Shown here piece after piece: positions 33,662 through 44,059 of a stretch of 64,000 nt of DNA (positions within the stretch are counted from its first letter, which is position 1; every line of letters starts with the position of its first letter). The stretch comes from Platerodrilus igneus (taxonomy: Eukaryota; Arthropoda; Insecta; Coleoptera; Lycidae): NCBI GenBank assembly GCA_036346225.1, contig JARFIW010001088.1, positions 2,575,001 to 2,639,000 of the forward strand, given 5' to 3'. The translations under genes were made by a program, and so were the position numbers. Below the pieces are notes generated by a model. That model worked only from the letters and a program-made list of their open reading frames with translations, did not search any database and had not been told where the DNA came from.

Positions 33662-33687
33662 TGGCGACCAGAACGTGAGGGTTCGAA
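33662..33687 (+). other. Presumed primer-binding site of family A
   Basis: TGGCGACCAGAACGTGAGGG followed by TTCGAA, five bases after the LTR end. It begins with TGG and contains the T-loop complement, as a PBS that reaches into the T-arm would. It is not a perfect match to a tRNA-Lys 3' end. Confidence 0.65.
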
Positions 33688-33789
33688 TTTCAGATAGTGT
33701 GTAACTGTTTCAGGAAACTGACGACCCTGAAATTAGGAGCTAGTGTGAATCTTTTTTGTAGGCGTGTGTGGAGGTGAAAAGTGTGACGG

Positions 33790-34644
33790 ATGCAGAGAAA
33801 AGAGTGGCTTCGAAGTCAAAGGGTGGAAATAGGAGGCAGTGATAGTGCTTTATTTAAGACGACAGAAGCAGAAATTGAGGAAGAAGCAGGAGGTAGTAGG
33901 GATCAGTCTAAGACGGAGTCAGGAGAAACAGGAAATGAGTTAATGATGAGAATGTTAGAGGAAATGCGATTAGCTAGGGAGGAATCCAATAGAAAATTAG
34001 AACAGCTAAGCGATGAATCTAATAGAGCTAGGGAAGAATCGAATAGAGCGAGGGAGGAGTCCAACCGAAAATTAGAGCAGATAAGCGGGAAAATTGAAAA
34101 ATCTACTAAAGAATTTACAGAATTTAAAAATAGTCTTACCGTGAAAATGGGGGAAGTAGAAAGTAGGGTTGATAGAAATGAAAAAAACATTACAGGTCTT
34201 CGACAGGAAATGGGACATTTAAGGTCCGAAGTACGTATTTTTTGTGAAGAGATAAATATAAAAATGACTGAAGTAACGGACTCATGTAGGGATCAGTTAG
34301 GCAGGGTAGAACGCAAAGTTGGTAGTATTAAATACAACATGTCAAGTTTAACGGGGGATGGTCCCAGATTTTATACAGGTGGCGTATCATTGGACCAACA
34401 TATGAAATTTTATGGCGATAACAGGGTAAATCCACAAATTTTTATTAATAGTGTAAGAAATCTAGTGGGAAATTTATTCGATGAACAGACTAAACTAAAT
34501 ACGATAAAGGCTTTATTGAAAGACAATGCGGAAGCATGGTACAATTTAGTAGGACAGGACATAGAAACACATCAGGACTTTGAAAACAAATTTTACAGCA
34601 TTACTGGAGTGATCACAAACAGGATCAGATTAGGGACGACTTGA
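33790..34644 (+). pseudogene. gag: Family A gag, N-terminal part with coiled coil
   Basis: The open frame gives a 284-residue protein. Residues about 50-140 are strongly charged with repeated REESNRKLEQ/RAREESNR units, a predicted long coiled coil. From about residue 195 it resembles a Gypsy capsid region (INSVRNLVGNLFDEQTKLN, then EAWYNLVGQ). The frame is lost near 34630-34644 and the capsid continues in another frame. The start at 33790 is the first reasonable codon after the PBS, but translation could begin at another site. A related short gag start is present at 54465. Confidence 0.78.
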
Positions 34645-35024
34645 TTACAGGAAAATTTAAGGGAGAGTTTGCAGGTTCTAGGGAACAATATGTCATTCGC
34701 AAATACAGTGTGGCCAAACAACTTAATCCACCATTGATGGACAGACAAATAATCAAATACTTATCACGACATTTTGAACTCGAAATCAGACAACACGTGG
34801 CCTTACAAAACATTACAGAACGTGAGACATTTTTGGAATATTTACAGAGATATGACGATGTATGTGTAGGACGAACAAGAGAGGTACGTGAACGAAACAT
34901 TAACACGGTTAGGTTTGACAACAGGACACAGAATTTTCCGAGACGGCCTGACTACAATAGAAATTTTCGACCGAATTGGGAACGACGAGGACAGACATAC
35001 AGAAGCAATAGTGCGATTAAGTGA
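34641..35024 (+). pseudogene. gag: Family A gag, C-terminal part
   Basis: Continues the capsid after a frameshift: FAGSREQYVIRKYSVAKQLN and ERETFLEYLQRYDD, ending in an Arg/Asn-rich tail (FPRRPDYNRNFRPNWERRG) that may bind RNA in place of zinc knuckles, none of which are seen. Further frameshifts follow before protease. Confidence 0.72.
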
Positions 35025-35233
35025 CCGACGCCAAGACCTAGTTACACGAGATAGAACAGTTTACCGGAAGTAAGCAGGACTGTGACGAGCACGCCGAATA
35101 GAGACAGGGACACGGATATTAATACGAGGAGGACGTACGCACAGGTCGTAGAAGGACAACCAGGACCAAGCACGGAAAACAGTACGAGACAGGATTTTTA
35201 GAACGCGACAGACCACTAGATTTCTGTGTAAAT

Positions 35234-35470
35234 GTGTATGAACATCCACGTGAATTTTTCAAAATTGAGGAGCAAATAGAGCCAGAAACTGAGGAAAAAT
35301 TATGTTTGCCAATTATTAATATAGGAATTTTTGAGAATAATGTAGAAGTATTACTTGATACGGGGGCAGAGGCGAGTTTAATATCGGAGGAATTCGTCAG
35401 CAAAATTAGGGATAAGGTTTATGATAGAATTATGCCTATAAAGCGTAGCCATTTAGTAGCTCCAAATTAA
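35234..35470 (+). pseudogene. pro: Family A retropepsin-like protease
   Basis: Active-site motif VLLDTGAEASLISEEF with the DTGA triad, preceded by LPIINIGI. A TAA stop at 35468-35470 and a TAG near 35660 interrupt a frame that otherwise runs on into RT, so protease and RT were once one polyprotein. The flap region is in the interrupted part (VDCMMQLGVLIDM is readable after the stop). Confidence 0.83.
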
Positions 35471-36270
35471 AAGAAGTTTGCTGTAGTAAATAGTGTTGTG
35501 GTGCTTAGGATAAATATGGGAGGTTTAAGCTGTGAACAGGAGTTTGTAATTGTGCCTGGACTGAAGTTTCAGAGCATTTCAGGTGTTGACTGTATGATGC
35601 AGTTAGGGGTTTTGATAGATATGGAAAGGAAGGTAGTAAGGATTAAGGATAGGGTAGTGCCATAGAAGGGCAGTTATGAAGTCACAGAGGATGACACGGG
35701 GTTGAGTATTAATGTAGTAGAGGTAGAGAATGATGGAGTTAAACAGATCAACACAATAAGATGTCCAGAGGATAGGATAGTAGAGGTTCAAGCTTTATTA
35801 CAAAAACATGCAGAATTAGTGGGGATAGAAGCAAGCACAGCGTTAGGCTATGAGCACGTGTTGGAAGTGGATAATTCAGAACCGTTCAATGCCAAGGTTT
35901 ATCCTATTCCAGCAGCATATCCGGAGCAGGTGAAGGCAGAATTAAATAAAATGTTGGAAGATGGCATAATAGAGGTCTCAAACACTCATTTCATAAATCC
36001 GTTGGTGGTGGTTAAGAAAAAGGATGATAGTATTCGTTTACGTTTAGATGCACGAAAAATTAACCAACGAACCAAACTGCAATTCCATTGTCCACCATCC
36101 ATGGACACACTTTTGACGAGGTTAAGTGGCAAGTTTGTTTTTAGTAAATTAGATTTAAGGAATTCATTCTGGCTGATTCCATTACACAAGGATTCTAGAA
36201 GGTACACAGGATTTTCCGTAGAGGGAAAAATCTATAATTTTAAGGTAGTATCGTTTGGTTTGTCCGCAGA
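35471..36270 (+). pseudogene. pol: Family A reverse transcriptase, N-terminal half
   Basis: RT motifs in order: HVLEVDNSEPFNAKVYPIP, INPLVVVKKKDDSIRLRLDA, a FSKLDLRNSFWLIPL block with the first catalytic aspartate, and FKVVSFGLSA. The protein then changes abruptly to EKEIIMNEKQ, so the YxDD active site, thumb and RNase H are missing. The same break is found in the minus-strand copy. Two stop codons also lie upstream. Cannot produce active RT. Confidence 0.87.
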
Positions 36271-37003
36271 AAAGGAAATAATAATGAATGAGAAACAGAC
36301 AAGTGTAGGGACTGAAGAAGAAGCAATATTTAAGAGTCAGGATAATAGGGATGAGTTTATTTTATGTGAGATAACAGGGAAGATAAGTATAGATATAGAG
36401 GAGGAGAAATAGGGATGAAGAGTATTAGGATGGTGAGAAGAAAGACTTGGAGGATCAAGAAAAGAGTCAGATTTAAATAAGAAATGAAGATTAAATGAAC
36501 AAAATATAGAGATAGAAATAGGTGTATATAGAAGAGTAGAAGTAAGTGTCATAGAAAATAAAGCTAGGTATAGGATAAATATGGGAGATAGTTAGAAATA
36601 GGTATATAGGATGAGAAGGAAAATTAAATGTAGGAAGAAAATAAGATAGATTAAAAGTTAGGAATAGAATAGGTATATAGGAGGTATATGGGATTAGGTA
36701 GGTGGAAGTGAGTATAGTGAAGATTGGTTAAAAGTTAGGAATAGGATAGGTATATAGGATGTATATAGGATTAGATGGATAAGTAGGAGGAAGTTAGGGA
36801 TAATTTCAGTTAATAAAATTAGGTGAGAGTTAGGAATAGGATAGGGATATAAGATAGGGGTAAATATTTTTAGGATAGGATATAAGTTAGGTAAGATAGA
36901 AAGATAAGTGCATAGTGAGATAGACAAATTTTTTTGTAATTTTTTTTGCAGTCTAGATTTTTCATATTTGAATTCAAATAAGTGAGATTATCTGTAGTCA
37001 AAT
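36271..37003 (+). repeat. Purine-rich block replacing the rest of pol
   Basis: Almost free of C on the plus strand, with imperfect units around TTAGGAATAGGATAGGTAT repeated several times between 36590 and 36900. The first 140 bp still read as an open frame rich in Glu, Lys and Ile. The homologous pyrimidine-rich stretch is 16380-17120. It could form triplex or other non-B structure. Origin unknown. Confidence 0.78.
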
Positions 37004-37013
37004 AGGGGGAAAA
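37004..37013 (+). other. Polypurine tract of family A
   Basis: AGGGGGAAAA immediately before the 3' LTR start. Expected primer site for plus-strand synthesis. Confidence 0.75.
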
Positions 37014-39228
37014 TACTCAAATTTAGACCAGGGTAGAAAATTAATAAACTGCATCAAATAATTTTAATCACCGTGTATAAGGAAGCTTTGGGTAATAATA
37101 CGCTTCATTTAAGGGCATATTGGATAAATTCGTCATTTACTTCTAAACATAGGGTTTATAGTGTTTAGATAATGTTAAACACCGTGTATATCAGAGCAGT
37201 GGAAAATAGTACGCTTAATTAAAGGCCTACTGTGTAGATTTAAATCATTCAATTAGAATGTAGGGTTTGTAAATAATCATAATCAACGTGTAAAAGGAAG
37301 TAATGTAGAATTTCATTAGATAATAAGCATTATTAAAACCATGGAGCATAAAAATTTATTAGTTTCGTTAAAAATAAAGGGATTAGATTATTCACTGGAC
37401 GCTTGCTATAAAAAGAAGCATAGTTAAAATGTTCAACTTGTATTTAATTTAATCTTTCCAAGTACTAAAACTATCGAGAAATTATAACGACGTGGGGAAG
37501 TCATTTAAGAGCCTTCAGCGTATTAGAACTCAGAACACCTGCAAAAATAACGTGGTATATGATAGTCGATAAACTTTAAGCTATATGAGTGCAAGTAAGA
37601 AAGCATGTTTGTGGTATAAAGACAAGCGAGATGGAATGCATTGGTAGTTAAATGAGGGGAAATATGTAAAACAAGAGCACAGGTTTAAGATAGAACGAAC
37701 AGACTAGATTGGCGAGTAAGGTTGACGTAAGATGCAAACATGAGAGGTGGAAGCATAACAATGTCTATGTAAAATCAATTAGTTGTTCTTGGACGTGTTG
37801 CGAGGCGTGTGGAAATTTCTCAGATTTCAACTCGGACGAGTGCAAATTTCAGAAGAATCATTGTGCCGAGACATCGGAAGGGAAAATAGAATGCGAATTT
37901 CTAAAAATCGTCCGTCGCGGGACAAATTCGACTTGCAAGCGAGCCATTATATAAACCCGTGCTGATAGGAGTTTAGCTCTCTTTTATTTTTGATTATATT
38001 CGATACTTCAAGCGGTCTCTCTTTATTTTTTTGATTTTAGTCAATACGTCAAGCAGAATACATGGTGATTACGTGATACGATAAAAGTTATTATGCATTA
38101 GTGCACTTAGAGAAGATAGATAAAGGTAATAAAGTCTAGTTATATTTGCGGGTATTACTGTACCAATTATCCAAATTAGTAACGATAAATAAATAAATTT
38201 TGAAGTATGCCGTTTTGGGTATAGCGTGAAAGAATTATGAATTTCATTGCTATTTTTCGGGAGTGTTAGTAATCAAATGTTATTCGTAAACGTGACTGGA
38301 TCCACAAAACAAGATTTAGATATACCTAGATGAGTGCCTGAGAAGCCCTGAAACCTTTTGGACGAATGGTGGTGTAAAAAAATTTCAAAGGCGGCCAGAA
38401 ATCCGAAGACAAACATAAAACAGCTGGAATGGTGGGATTAGCAAGGACGATGTATATTGGAGCCACGAGTGCATTAACATTCAGGTAACTTATGCATTGT
38501 TGCTCGATCTTAGATGTTTTGGTGTGTGTTGGATATCTTTATAATTTGTTTGATAAAGATGGACAGTAGTAAATTTGTATAAACAACAATTTTGAATTTT
38601 AAGGTAAAATTTTCTTGTATAAGTAAGAAGGAGTATTTATTAGGTTTATGTTTTTGATTATGATGAAAATTTGGGTCTGTCTCTGAGCTCAATTAGACTA
38701 ACCTGTTAAATTAACGTAAAGGGGTGGGAGATGCTCCCTTTTATTCAGACTCAGGTCTGCAAATACTGTTAACTTAATTAGTATGCATCCTACAAGGACT
38801 CTAATTCCGGATGCAAATTAAAATGAAGACAAATTTGAACTTGAAATTTTATGATGCTGAAATTTAATTTTGAAATTTAAATGTGAATATTGGTGTAAAT
38901 AGAGTTAAAGTTGATGTTTGTGGTAGGAATGTGTTTTTTTATGAATGAGGATGAAAGTTTTATCTAGGTGAGCAGCCGAGGCGGAAGGAGTCAAGAGGTG
39001 ATATTCAGGTAGGAAATTGATTATCAGAAGAAAGTCAACGGACAAGAGAATGTCAGCAATTCTTGGCACAGAACGAGGGGCAATTCAAAAACAGGACGTG
39101 GATCACAGCATTCTTAGTGCCCAATTCGTGAGGCTCGATTCTTATAAGGTTCCACAGCATTTTATGACGGCCCAACGCTGGAGCTCGATTCAAAAACCTT
39201 AGTTCCCGAATTTTGGTGACGTCCACAG

Positions 39229-39230
<2 letters not shown>
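37014..39230 (+). repeat. Family A 3' LTR with three internal PBS-like modules
   Basis: Direct repeat of 31435-33656. It ends with the same three modules (from about 39050) and the terminal CACAGCA at 39224-39230, directly followed by a TA tract. The presence of the modules here proves that they belong to the LTR and not to the internal region. Confidence 0.9.
37948..37955 (+). promoter_or_regulatory. TATA box in the family A 3' LTR
   Basis: Same TATATAAA as in the 5' LTR, in the same context. It could drive transcription into the flanking sequence. Confidence 0.5.

Positions 39231-39269
<39 letters not shown>
39231..39269. repeat. (TA)n microsatellite 8
   Basis: About 38 bp of AT between the family A 3' LTR and a family C LTR start. 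Confidence 0.97.
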
Positions 39270-39272
<3 letters not shown>

Positions 39273-40080
39273 TGTGGTGGTTTTAAAGGGTTAAAAGTAA
39301 ATATAATCGAAGCAATTTCAAAACACCCTGTATAAAGGAAACAACCAAAATTTAAGTGCGAAATTCATTCCAGTTAGTTCATTTTTAAGTAACAGGTATT
39401 AACAAAATTTTACAAATAATGATTAAAATTTAGTAGGTTTGCAAAGGAAATAAATTGTAGAAGCCAATGCAATTAATTTATTAATTTAATAGAGTTTAAT
39501 TAAACGGTTATTTACGTATAATATGCATAAAAGCATGAAAAATCAATAAATCCAATTCAATAGCGTTCGTTGTAACAAATAAATAAATCGGTTGGGTTGA
39601 AATACCATGAAAAGAAGCTCCTAGAAATGTTGTGTTAAAACGTCAGTTAATTAAACATCTGCAGGTTTTGTAAATGTCAAGTTCCGCTTAATTTTATAGA
39701 TAACAAACAAGTTTCATAGAATATCGGGTAAACGGTCGAATGTGTTCGCAGTAAACACTAATGAGGGGTTATTTAAAGCACATATTTTGGGGGGCCACAT
39801 AGAGTTGTAGAACGCGAACAGGAATATCGATTTTCTACCACTCAAACAAGGTTATAATGAGACGTAGAAAATGCATAAGCAAGGGACAGCGTTAGATAGG
39901 CGGGATTTGTAAGACGTCAATGGATAGACTATTGGTCGATATCGTTAGTTGGACATCAGACAAACACGAGAATATTGTATATTAATTTTCAGAAAATATC
40001 GTACCGACGCGCCGAATTTCGAAAATTTAGAAATTGGTTGAGCTCAAAATTTTAAGAAATATTATTGTAAATGAAGGACT
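39270..40080 (+). repeat. Family C LTR, 5' part
   Basis: Matches 49100-49900 (inverted): GGTGGTTTTAAAGGG start, CACCCTGTATAAAGGAAACA, and the AATATCGATTTTCTACCACT block. The match stops near 40075, where other repeats follow. Confidence 0.75.
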
Positions 40081-40084
40081 TCGG

Positions 40085-40237
40085 GTGAATGCGGCCAGGA
40101 GGTGGCATTATATGTGATTTTCCAATGCTCCACCCGAAGGTACTACATTGGCCAGGAAGCGAGTTTTTTTTTACCTGGAAAATTTTTGAATTTTGCCAAA
40201 TCCTTGCTGTTCCAAGCAAGGTAGGGATCTTTAACGT
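40085..40237 (+). repeat. Interspersed repeat fragment S
   Basis: Part of it (CATTGGCCAGGAAGCGAG and TAATGCTCCACCC-like bases, about 40110-40170) recurs inverted at 46543-46606. Its class is unknown. Confidence 0.55.
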
Positions 40238-40411
40238 GCGTGAGGACCCGGAGATTTAACTGCAAGGCACGTTTTAAGCGAGTACGTTGCTTTATTTATA
40301 TTTTAAATTAGGTATTGTATCATTTTAAACGTGTTTGGTATTTGATACAATTTGCCGCGTAATCATGTCATAATAACGATTGCGCAATATTGTGAAACGT
40401 GGAAGTGTATC
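40238..40411 (+). repeat. Partial R-type LTR
   Basis: Matches the 3' third of the R LTR at 43883-44030: GAGATTTAACTGCAAGG, TGTATCATT...AAACGTGTTTGGTAT and GCGCAATATTGTGAAACGTGG. Truncated at both ends. Confidence 0.78.
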
Positions 40412-40429
40412 AATTCATTAATGCGTTTT

Positions 40430-41500
40430 GGATCATTATTGGGTTAAGTTCACATAATTTTTAGATATAGTGTGTATTTAGTTTGCTCAAAAAGTTCCAC
40501 GATTTCTTCGGGTTTTTTTGGGTTTGCTAGAACTTGATATCTGTAAAATACCTGTTTTTCATTCCTTATGGCTTGTGTAATATAGTTTTGTAATTCTTTG
40601 TAATAAGTGTAAGTTGTTGTTTGTTTTGTTCTAATAAACTTTTCCGGGACCTTATTCCTTAACTTAATCATTTCTGCCAAAGTGTCAGTTAACCAACCTG
40701 GTTTTTTGCGATTATTCTTTGACATACAAATGGGGGTGTGATGTCAAAAGTGATGTAACGACTTGATTGAAGTAAGACAGTTTCTTATCAATTGTTGCAT
40801 AAGTACAGCAATGTAGCAAATCAATGTGAGTTGTATCATTAGCAAACTCCTGTTGATTGAAGTATCTGACACTACGAATTTCATTTGACTCAGGTTGTGG
40901 TTTATCAAGTGAAATACAGATATTGCAGTGCACCATTAAATGATCAGAGATGTGACCCAAGTCATAGCAGCTAATGTCTGCACACTGTAGAATTTCACCA
41001 GCATAAATAAGGTCAAGAAGCGAAGTAGTGGTGTCCGTGATTCTAGTTGGTTTGTAGACATGCTGTGTCAACTTAAATGTTGTGAGTATTGTTTTCAATC
41101 ATTCAGAATTGTAGTTTTTAAAAAAATCAATATTCAAATCTCCCATTAATAATATATTATCATACTCTAGATATAATATTGACAAAGTGTGTTATAAGTC
41201 TTGAAGGAAAGATAATGGACTGCAGAGAGGTTAATAAACAAAACCTAAAGTACATGTTATTTTCTTAATTGTTATTTTTAGCCATAGTTGCCTTACAATT
41301 TCTGTTTGTATAACTTCAATCATTTTGCAACTTATTTTATTTTGTACATAACACCAAATACCTCCTCCTCTTGTTAGTCTGTCTTTTCTGAATAGAGTAT
41401 AACCAGGAATTGTAATTAGTGTGGAAGGAAAGTCTACTGAGAGCCAAATTTCAGAAAGTGAGATATGTGCAAAAGTTTTATCTTAAACAAATTAAAAAAT
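40430..41500 (-). pseudogene. Non-LTR retrotransposon endonuclease and linker (inverted part)
   Basis: On the minus strand an apurinic-type endonuclease is readable: ISLSEIWLS with the catalytic glutamate, IPGYTLFRKDRLTRGGGIW, ILLMGDLNIDF, then LDLIYAGE and ISDHLMVHC with the catalytic SDH. A linker follows (KKPGWLTDTLAEMIKLRNK, QNYITQAIRNEKQVFYR) leading to where RT should start. A stop near 41098 and a shift at about 40712-40725 break the frame. The family is CR1/Jockey-like. The sequence ends near 40430 without RT. Its 3' end appears on the other strand at 41542. Confidence 0.85.
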
Positions 41501-41541
41501 ATGGAATATTTATAAGAGTAAACAGCATACTTATTTATATG

Positions 41542-41761
41542 ATTGTTTAAATGTAAGATGCTCCGACCACAATCTTAATCTTCACAGTGGTAGTACATTA
41601 ACAATTCCTATTCACAAAACAACCAAGTACAAGTGTTCATTTAAATATCAGGCTGCCATAATATTTAATAATTATTTAGATTTATATCTAAACGTCAGTT
41701 CAGTACAAGTTTTTAAAAAAGCATTGTTAGGTGGAATTAGTGAAAGGCAGAGCCACATATA
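41542..41761 (+). pseudogene. Non-LTR retrotransposon RT C-terminus (sense part)
   Basis: The plus-strand frame reads VRCSDHNLNLHSGSTLTIP, then KYKCSFKYQAAIIFNNYLDL and VQVFKKALLGGI, ending at a TAG. The motif pattern (small basic stretch, F.Y.AA..(W/F)N, then ..FKK.L) is the conserved end of CR1/Jockey-type RT proteins. It faces away from the endonuclease part at 40430-41500, as in a twin-priming inversion. The 3' UTR follows to about 41830. Confidence 0.78.
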
Positions 41762-43500
41762 GTTGGTATGCAGAGGTACTCTGTGAAAAACAGCTTTACT
41801 GACAATGTACCTTTTGAATAATTATACTTATAAATTAATTATTTAATAAGCTAATCTATTCTATTTCTGACAGTTTGAACGGCGTTGTTCCCACCAACGT
41901 GTGTGAAAATACTTTAACCTCTTATGGAGGGGATACATATTTTCGCTGAAGAAAAAGTATCGTTGCTTACAGGCTGCCGTCTAGCGTGGACGTGTTTATA
42001 ATGCTATCGACAGGTGATTTCAATCCCCCCCCCGTGCCCTATCTTCATATCGTATCAACACATTCACAAGCGAGGACTACAGTGGGACAACACAGAGCGA
42101 AAGAACAGGAAACCACAATGGAACCACAGCTGAGCACCTAGTAACCTAGAGAACCACCGCACCAGGAGTAGAATACTAGCGTTAATACATTTGCGAGGTA
42201 TTTAATCGCCTCGGGGAATTCCCCCCGTAAGTGTGATGTTATTTATGTGTGGTATTCACTATTGTCTTTAACTCTAAATGCGTGGTGTACGGGTAACCAT
42301 TTGACCCCCAATAAATGAGGACTTTTAAAAATATGTTGCTTGTACAATTACCAATGTATCCATGGCAGTCATGTCTTTGAAATCATTATATGGGTATATT
42401 TAAGTTGTTTACATTACCTTTTTTCTAATCTTCTTATCGCAGCAGATGTACTCGATATGAAGATCATATGTCTAGACCTCTTTTGCAGCCTAGTTATCTT
42501 TAGGTATCTATGTGGTAATATAAGTTGCTATATTTATTTTTGGCATGAATCAAAATACACCTTTTTCCTTCTAATTCAATATCCATTCACATAGATTCTG
42601 TTTCTACTTTTCAATACTCCAACACCATCCACCTTCTTACAATAAGTCCGTTTATTATATTTTCAATGAAACTCATTTGCTGCGGATTTGGAAAGTTTCC
42701 GTTCTAAATGAAATAGTCTGTACCTTGTTTTAGATGTCCGCTGGTTTGCTACATATTCTAATAACGTAAAATTACTTCCTAAATGCCATGACCTAGAAAC
42801 TTGTTGAAATAAGGTATCGTACTATTTGATAAGTGTTTCGAGTCTCTAATCACCTCTTGGCATGTTGTGATAACGCGAGGCTTGAATGTTAAATTCTGCT
42901 TTCAAAAACGAATTGAATCTGATGCTGCAGCTCGTGCTTGGTAGTATTTTCGATTTACTTGTTCTGGTATTTCAAGAGCGACGCACTTTTTTTCGTGTTG
43001 ACAAGTGGTTGATATCTTGGGCGCATGAGTAAGTTCTCCCGCCCTTACTCATACTAATAAGATTATCTCTTAGCTCTTAACTGTGGGCCAAATTTATGTA
43101 GGCCCGACTATTCGTTGCCACAGGCCAACTGGTGCTTTTTACTCGTAGATTGCTGTTGTCGTTATGGTAATTGGGTAAATGCATCCAACTACTGTGGCGA
43201 TTCTGTGCTGAGTCACGTATGCTAGCGTGTAAGACAAGGAGTCAGACATGTGTAGGTATACCACTTGTTTGCTTTGTATGCACATCAAAAGATTACCCTT
43301 TATCAGCGTTTGATGTAGTTGTGCCAATAAACTCGGAAACGTATGACTAGTGTTGGTTACTATACGTAAATATTAGAATCGTCCTACAGATACAATGTGC
43401 AATTTTGCAACAAAACCGAAAACGTTCATCAAAAGGAACTCCTAATTTTTATGATTAATTTGCCTAGTTTTACTGATTAGTTTTTTTTTTGTTTTTTGTC
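41762..43500. other. Element 3' tail, then unassigned sequence
   Basis: The first about 70 bp are probably the 3' untranslated end of the non-LTR element. Beyond that no gene or known repeat was recognised. Confidence 0.5.
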
Positions 43501-43504
43501 AAAT

Positions 43505-44055
43505 TGTTACATTCCAAATTTGGAAATGTACATTTTTAAATACGTAACTAAATTCCCGCCATTATTTTAAAATAAACTTGTTAACTTCCGTCATCCGGAC
43601 AGTTGCGTTGGCGCAAAAGAATGCGCAGGCGCGGAGTGAGTGGCGCAAGTGTGCGGTGTGACACGATATTATTAGCTACGAGACGTCAAATGGGTAACAG
43701 CTACCTGTGTTACGTGTGTCTTTTCCTTCGTTGTAGGATGTAGGTTCCTCCTTATCTTGCCTTATCGTTCCTTACCTGGTTGCTCCAATCGTACCGCTAT
43801 GAACGACGAAAGAGGAAGACGAATAAATTTGGATTCAACAATGGCGTGACGCAACTCACATCCGGAAACAACGATGCCTTGAGATTTAACTGCAAGGCGC
43901 GTTTTAAGTGAGTACTTTGCTTTATTTTTAAGTTAGAAATTGTATCATTGTAAACGTGTTTGGTATGCGATACAATTTGCCATGTAATTGTCATAATATA
44001 AACTAATGCGCAATATTGTGAAACGTGGACCGTACCAGTGTTGCCAATTGTAACA
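43505..44055 (+). repeat. R-type solo LTR (551 bp)
   Basis: Perfect 7-bp inverted ends TGTTACA / TGTAACA and a 4-bp target duplication AAAT (43501-43504 and 44056-44059). Related copies are at 56893-57462 and, partially, 40238-40411. It contains a GC-rich, CpG-containing block (GCGCAGGCGCGGAGTGAGTG near 43622). No internal region, so a solo LTR from a Gypsy-like element. Strand is arbitrary. Confidence 0.85.
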
Positions 44056-44059
44056 AAAT

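Larger units (their letters stand above)
31435..39230 (+). mobile_element. Family A Gypsy-type element with two LTRs, non-autonomous
   Basis: Direct repeats 31435-33656 and 37014-39230 (about 2.2 kb each, nearly identical by eye) flank a PBS-like site, gag, protease and a truncated RT. A purine-rich block and a polypurine tract follow. RNase H and integrase are absent. TA tracts flank both ends, so a target duplication cannot be distinguished. The LTR starts TACTC rather than TG and ends CA. The minus-strand copy 12530-25563 shares the same internal truncation, so this is a mobile derivative rather than a one-off wreck. Confidence 0.9.

Noticed and set aside
33903..34190. 95-codon minus-strand open frame rich in Ser and Leu
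   Set aside because: Antisense shadow of the coiled-coil repeats in the family A gag.
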